From Candidatus Woesearchaeota archaeon (GTDB lineage: Archaea; Nanobdellota; Nanobdellia; Woesearchaeales; GW2011-AR9), in the NCBI GenBank assembly GCA_945861715.1, contig CAMAVK010000003.1, positions 129,344 to 193,343 of the forward strand: 64,000 bases of DNA. The letters run 5' to 3'. Both the position numbers and the translations under genes were made by a program. Numbering within the stretch: the first letter of the stretch is position 1; every line of letters begins with the position of its first letter. This document shows, piece by piece, positions 59,901 through 64,000 of this stretch. Under the pieces are notes generated by a model. That model searched no databases and had not been told where the DNA came from. It was given only the letters and a program-made list of their open reading frames with translations.

Positions 59901-60476
59901 AGCATCATTAAGCTTCTGCTCTGTTTTCTCAAGTTCAAGCATCGCCTTATGTTTTTTATCTTCATAAATAGCAATATCACTTATTTCCTCAATAATTCTA
60001 CGCCTCTCAACTGGCGCCATCTCAACAAAACGAGTAATATCACCTTGCAAAATAATGTTATATCCATCAGGATTAATACGAGCATAACCAAGCAAATCAA
60101 CAATTTCCGTACGTGTTACTTTTTTCTCATTAATGCGATAGATACTAGATCCACTACTATGAATTTCACGAGAAATAACAATTTCTTTTGCATCAATTGG
60201 AAATTCACGAGGAACATTTGAAAACGCTATTTCAACTCGCCCAACTGTTCCAGCCTTCTTATTTTTGCCACCATTAAAAATCAAATTTGCAGCTTTCTCA
60301 ACTCGCATTGATTTCGCTGAAAGTCGACCTAGAACAAAACAAATAGCATCTCCAATATTTGACTTTCCCGAACCATTCGGGCCTAAAATGCAATTATACG
60401 TAGTACTAAAATCAATATCCGTCTTCGCAGCAAAGCTCTTAAAACCATTTATTGTGATACGGGTAATAATAGTCAT
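56970..60476 (-). CDS. smc: Chromosome segregation protein SMC
   Basis: Walker A GPNGSGKSNIGDAICFVLG, signature LSGGEKTLTALSFIFAIQ, Walker B FYILDEIDAALDKHN, long coiled coils with a hinge. Confidence 0.97.
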   Translation of the reverse strand: MTIITRITINGFKSFAAKTDIDFSTTYNCILGPNGSGKSNIGDAICFVLGRLSAKSMRVEKAANLIFNGGKNKKAGTVGRVEIAFSNVPREFPIDAKEIVISREIHSSGSSIYRINEKKVTRTEIVDLLGYARINPDGYNIILQGDITRFVEMAPVERRRIIEEISDIAIYEDKKHKAMLELEKTEQKLNDAEIILKERKTYLRELQKDRDQALKYRELKVQVDSFRATILKVQIDEKEAGSVEFTAQQQKAQGLLQDAEEQVKIQRSRVGECRDRILAINNEIEEKGEKEQVAVHKDIEDLKVMIAKERSRYGTLKEELVKINVRRSQFKGELDEIEDKFVRSKAKGKETEDLIGSRKQNLAETEFKIAEFKKKNKIESSVEMEKEIELLDASIEAKQEEISVIRQNQQQMLREKDKLEYQVQTVDEKISKVKQVEDGHKDQLVVLSKHKAEFKNATLRLNTCLDQDSSYASQLSNARKKLVDMQEKHAHLQAKAFSVRAGAAANQAVAAVLEQKKRFPGVYGTVSELGQVNKKYALALEMAAGAKLQNIIVDSDKTAAECIEYLKAGKFGSAAFIPLNKIKATDITEDDRKVVKSAGSGVHDFALSLVTYRSEHARAFSHVFGNTLVVDSIEVARRIGIGRLRMVSLEGDLAEGSGVMRGGFNAVRGSSGFKEKDSLEELERLEGELSEVQGVISNVEVKRQGNEQEISFLRNKKSEVEAEIIKLEKTLHLDTGDMDASGSLKKELVVQLAALEVQTEEMSFTVSTINRDLADLKGRKQNLRNQVTELRNPRLLAQLVAFEESRQQIRDDLVRLESELKNAVGSVDSMLSAERDKIREILKQQDKEEQQFSSEVAMLASVVLEKEKLLLVKEKESKEFYAMYKELFAQREKLNSEIVMLESQTEQTREKARGFERELNLLSLKNAEVRARLAGLREEFERYKSAPLLEGFEKKDVSKLQEEMSKIEVQLGQMTAVNMKALEIYELVEKEYNELVAKKDGLGVEKTDVLTLMNEIETKKKEHFMKTFTQANTNFIRIFKNLFRKGEAYLELDNPEDVFAEGLSIKVKITGTRFMDLKSLSGGEKTLTALSFIFAIQEYQPASFYILDEIDAALDKHNAELLSQLIREYCNRAQYIVISHNDAIISEADTLFGVSMLDGVSKVTSLKI

Positions 60477-60653
60477 ACCTAATTCAGCCTCTTTTCCAAA
60501 TCAAATCTCACAAACAATATATATAAACGTTACTGTTATCAAACCTCGAAATAAATCAATAACCATGGCAAGTGGGAAAAAACCCATCCTAGAATCTAAA
60601 TCCTTAAATGCTCAAATAGACAAAACACCATAAATTTAACAGCAAAAACAAAA

Positions 60654-61163
60654 ATGACCCATTCAAAACCAACCAAAACCGCACTAAAAGCAGGAATAGA
60701 TTACACGGGCATACTATGTGTTGCACTCATACCAAAACCAAAAGAACCAACATTACTTCTTCTACTTCAACGCTCACTTACCAGCATAATAGAACCAGGC
60801 CTATATGAATTACCAAGCAGTAATCTTGAATTTCAAGACACGCCTTTAGAATGCATATGTAATGGAATCAGAACACAAACAACCTTAATTATAAACCCCT
60901 ATCATCAAGCACCAATTCTAACCCACATAACCCGTGGCCAACATTGGCTCCAAATTCCATACTTAACACAACTACAGCACAATTCACCAATTGAACCAAA
61001 TCTCAGACTCAACAAAAATTACAACGACCACTTATGGACAACCCCACAAAATGCACTCAAAAAATATCAATTAACTCGTGGAACAGAGCTGCTTCTCAAT
61101 ACATATGTGGAAAATCATAATCAACAATGGAAACCAAGAAAACATAATACCAACCAACCCTAA
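60654..61163 (+). CDS. Nudix-fold-like protein with degenerate Nudix box
   Basis: GLYELPSSNLEFQDTPLECICNGIRTQTTL occupies the place of GLWELPGGKxExGE...REUxEExGU. Confidence 0.5.
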   Translation: MTHSKPTKTALKAGIDYTGILCVALIPKPKEPTLLLLLQRSLTSIIEPGLYELPSSNLEFQDTPLECICNGIRTQTTLIINPYHQAPILTHITRGQHWLQIPYLTQLQHNSPIEPNLRLNKNYNDHLWTTPQNALKKYQLTRGTELLLNTYVENHNQQWKPRKHNTNQP

Positions 61164-61397
61164 CAATATTAAATTCTCTCTTCATTAATATAAATAATTC
61201 CCTCTTAATTCAAACATAATCAAAATTTATTCATAAAAATCAAACACACGCAAGAATTTTTTCCCCAAAACTAACAAACTTAAATTCTAACTTAAAAAGA
61301 CCTAAACTCACCAAAGTCTACGAGAAAAAAATTTCAATCCAGAAAAAAACATTGTTGGATGCAGCACAATGCACCCAAGAATTATTATAAAAAAAAC

Positions 61398-61511
61398 CTA
61401 AGCAAAAGGAACCTTAATCCCCATTTGTTCGCACAAACGCTTTTGATTTTCAGTTAACATCGTGTAATTTTTCTGCACGAAGTCTTCAAATTCTACGTCG
61501 ATATCAACCAT
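61398..61511 (-). CDS. Possible 37-aa small protein
   Basis: MVDIDVEFEDFVQKNYTMLTENQKRLCEQMGIKVPFA with a G-rich SD-like sequence upstream. Confidence 0.4.
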   Translation of the reverse strand: MVDIDVEFEDFVQKNYTMLTENQKRLCEQMGIKVPFA

Positions 61512-61920
61512 CTCTACACCCCCCTTCTCAAAAATAAAAAACAAAGTATTCAACACACAAGTAGTATTTAAAGATTGTTCATTCACCCAGAGTTGTAAAT
61601 TGAAATGATAAAACATTTCAATCAAAAACCACAAAACTAAAATCAAAAAAAATATTAATCAAATCATAGAAAAAATTCAAACTAAGAAAAATAAATACGG
61701 AAAAAATAAAATGAAAACAGAAAAAACAAGGTTAAATGCAACAAAACTTTAAAATAAAAAATTCAAAAAAAAGTAATAAGAGTATCTCAATCATACAAAC
61801 ATGAGTACTTTAATCATACAAACCTAAATAAACTAACACAACTAAGTACATTCAGCAATAAAATAAAAACCTAGTTAAATAATATTCAAATACAAACGGA
61901 TTACAAATCATAGCTCAAAA

Positions 61921-63306
61921 ATGATAACCACCCAAAACCCTGCAACGAACAAACTCATAGCCACCTACGACCTCATGAGTCAAGACACAATCAATAAGAT
62001 GACAGAGCAAAGTCACAGTGCCTATCTAAACTGGAAAAATCTCACAATCCAAGAACGTTCCAAATTTTTCCAAAAACTCTCAGATGTCTTAGAAAAAAAT
62101 AAACTAGAATATGCGAACTTCATAACGAACGAAATGGGAAAACCAATTAGTGAATCAATTGCAGAAATAGAAAAATGCGCCCAATTAGCACAAACTCTCA
62201 CACAAAAAGCCCCCGAATGGCTTCAAGACCAAAATAAACAGGTAGACGGTATAAAACATATCATAACCTTTGACCCTCTTGGGCCAATTTTCATCATCAT
62301 GCCTTGGAATTATCCATTTTGGCAACCAATAAAAGTTGCTCTACCTCACCTCATCGCAGGAAATACAATTATACTAAAACATGCCCGCAACGTAACTGGC
62401 TCGTCCCTTGCCCTCGAGTCAGCATTCCAACAAGCAGGATTTCCTCAAGGTGTATTTCAAAGCATAATAGCTGATCACCAAGCATCCTCCCTTCTCCTTG
62501 AAAATGATATCATTCAAGGATGTTCACTAACAGGAAGCGTTCAAGCAGGATCTATCATTGCAGCCCATGCCGGAAAAAACATTAAAAAAACGGTGCTAGA
62601 GCTAGGCGGATCAGACCCACATATCATTCTAGAAGATTACGATCTCGAAAAAGCGGCTGATGCAGCTGTACGCGGAAGAACCAGCAATAGTGGTCAAGTG
62701 TGTATCGGCTCAAAACGATTCATTGTTCATAAAAGCATAGCAGACAAATTCGCTGAACTTTTTGCAAAAAAAATATCAACCCTACGTCTGGGTGACCCGC
62801 TTGATGCAAAAACACAAATAGGCCCTCTCGTTGATAAAAAAGCAGTCCTTCAAATGGTATCATTTGTTCAAGACGCTGTTACAAAAGGAGCAAAGGTTCT
62901 CACCGGCGGAAAAGAACCAACAAGTCTACCACCACACCTAGCTAATGGAGCATTCTTCGAGCCAACCGTTCTCTATCCAACCACAAAAGACATGCGCTGC
63001 ATCACTGAAGAAACCTTCGGTCCTATTGCTCCCATAATAACCTTTACAACAGACGAAGAAGCAATAGAAATAGCAAACAATTCTGAGTTTGGTCTTGGTG
63101 CCACCATCTGGACCAATGATCTGAGCCGAGCAGAAAAAATTGCAAGACAAATCAACGCCGGCGGCGTATTCATCAACTCAACATCAAAAAGCCACGCCCT
63201 ACTCCCCATTGGCGGAATTAAAAAAAGCGGATACGGGCGGGAACTTTCAGAGTATGGAATTAAAGAATTTGTAAACATAAAAGCCATCAACATATATAAC
63301 CCATAA
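61921..63306 (+). CDS. Aldehyde dehydrogenase (succinate-semialdehyde dehydrogenase-like)
   Basis: IIMPWNYPFWQPIKVALPHLIAGNTIILKHA, VLELGGSDPHIIL, GRTSNSGQVCIGSKRFIVH. Confidence 0.95.
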   Translation: MITTQNPATNKLIATYDLMSQDTINKMTEQSHSAYLNWKNLTIQERSKFFQKLSDVLEKNKLEYANFITNEMGKPISESIAEIEKCAQLAQTLTQKAPEWLQDQNKQVDGIKHIITFDPLGPIFIIMPWNYPFWQPIKVALPHLIAGNTIILKHARNVTGSSLALESAFQQAGFPQGVFQSIIADHQASSLLLENDIIQGCSLTGSVQAGSIIAAHAGKNIKKTVLELGGSDPHIILEDYDLEKAADAAVRGRTSNSGQVCIGSKRFIVHKSIADKFAELFAKKISTLRLGDPLDAKTQIGPLVDKKAVLQMVSFVQDAVTKGAKVLTGGKEPTSLPPHLANGAFFEPTVLYPTTKDMRCITEETFGPIAPIITFTTDEEAIEIANNSEFGLGATIWTNDLSRAEKIARQINAGGVFINSTSKSHALLPIGGIKKSGYGRELSEYGIKEFVNIKAINIYNP

Positions 63307-63443
63307 TCAAAGAACAAGACACGAGCAACAAAAATAACAACACCAATGATAACAAAATAAAACATTACCCAGAACTTACCAAGTAGATTTTAAAATACTT
63401 TAATCATAAAAAAATTCACAAAATATAGTATTGAGGCCAATCC

Positions 63444-64000
63444 ATGAAAGCGTCTGATCTATTTGTTAAATGCCTTGAAACAGAGGGTGTAGAATATATT
63501 TTTGGAGTACCCGGTGAAGAAAACCTCGACCTTCTTGAGAGTCTTAGAACATCCAAAATAAAAATGATCATAAACCGCCATGAACAGGCAAGTGCCTTCA
63601 TGGCTGCAACCTATGGAAGACTCACCGGCAAACCTGGAATATGTCTCTCTACACTAGGTCCAGGTGCAACCAACCTCATAACAGGAATAGCACACGCTCA
63701 ACTTGGTGGCATGCCCCTCATCGCAATTACCGGACAAAAAGCCGTCAGAGAAAACATGCAAGCAAATTTTCAAGTACTCGACGTTGTAGGAATGATGCGA
63801 CCAATAACAAAACGTGCTTTACAAATAGTCGGGCCAAAACAAATACCAAAAGAAATTCGTCAAGCATTCAAAACAGCAACAACCGAACGCCAAGGTGCAT
63901 GTCATATTGAACTCCCTGAAGACATCGCGCATGAACAAGTTGATGACAAATTCACTCCTCACATACCTCCACACACCAGACGTCCATCAGCAGACATTAA
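63444..64000 (+). CDS. Acetolactate synthase-like TPP enzyme, N-terminal part (truncated by window edge)
   Basis: MKASDLFVKCLETEGVEYIFGVPGEENLDLLESL...RHEQASAFMAATYGRLTGKPGICLSTLGPGATNL. Confidence 0.92.
   Translation, partial: MKASDLFVKCLETEGVEYIFGVPGEENLDLLESLRTSKIKMIINRHEQASAFMAATYGRLTGKPGICLSTLGPGATNLITGIAHAQLGGMPLIAITGQKAVRENMQANFQVLDVVGMMRPITKRALQIVGPKQIPKEIRQAFKTATTERQGACHIELPEDIAHEQVDDKFTPHIPPHTRRPSADI

Noticed and set aside
61164-61920. AT-rich intergenic region as replication origin or RNA gene
   Set aside because: Only loose short repeats and a weak imperfect hairpin near 61355-61377; not enough to support a call.

Overview
This 64 kb window looks like an archaeal chromosome fragment, probably from a DPANN-like lineage; the lineage is inferred. 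Archaeal or eukaryote-like information-processing genes include prefoldin alpha and ftsY, L15e, RPB7 (RpoE'), Spt4, S24e, S27ae, Cdc48, TopA, RtcB, Taw1/TYW1, a Ncs6/TtuA-like thiolase, SMC and an intron-containing tRNA-Gly(GCC). Bacterial-type genes include grpE-dnaK-HD-dnaJ, a short AlaRS and a class-I-like Prs. Most intergenic gaps are short, and many genes have TATA-like boxes close to the start codon. The observations I rate highest are: (1) a tandem pair of short proteins beginning Met-Thr with the spacing and motifs of HslV/proteasome-beta Ntn-hydrolases (36966-38661); (2) a 46-54 kb block of exported proteins bracketed by two predicted peptidoglycan hydrolases (SLT transglycosylase and MepA/M74-like), odd for a cell without murein; (3) a duplicated 156-bp, apparently structured element starting in the tRNA-Gly 3' end, plus shorter tRNA-tail repeats nearby; (4) a 10-bp-phased CTACCAA operator-like array between a TrmB-family regulator and a RelBE-like pair; (5) an HTH-MNT/HEPN module with a palindromic operator and a degenerate HEPN motif, in a small accessory island. 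All assignments come from reading the sequence and the supplied ORFs; no searches were run.
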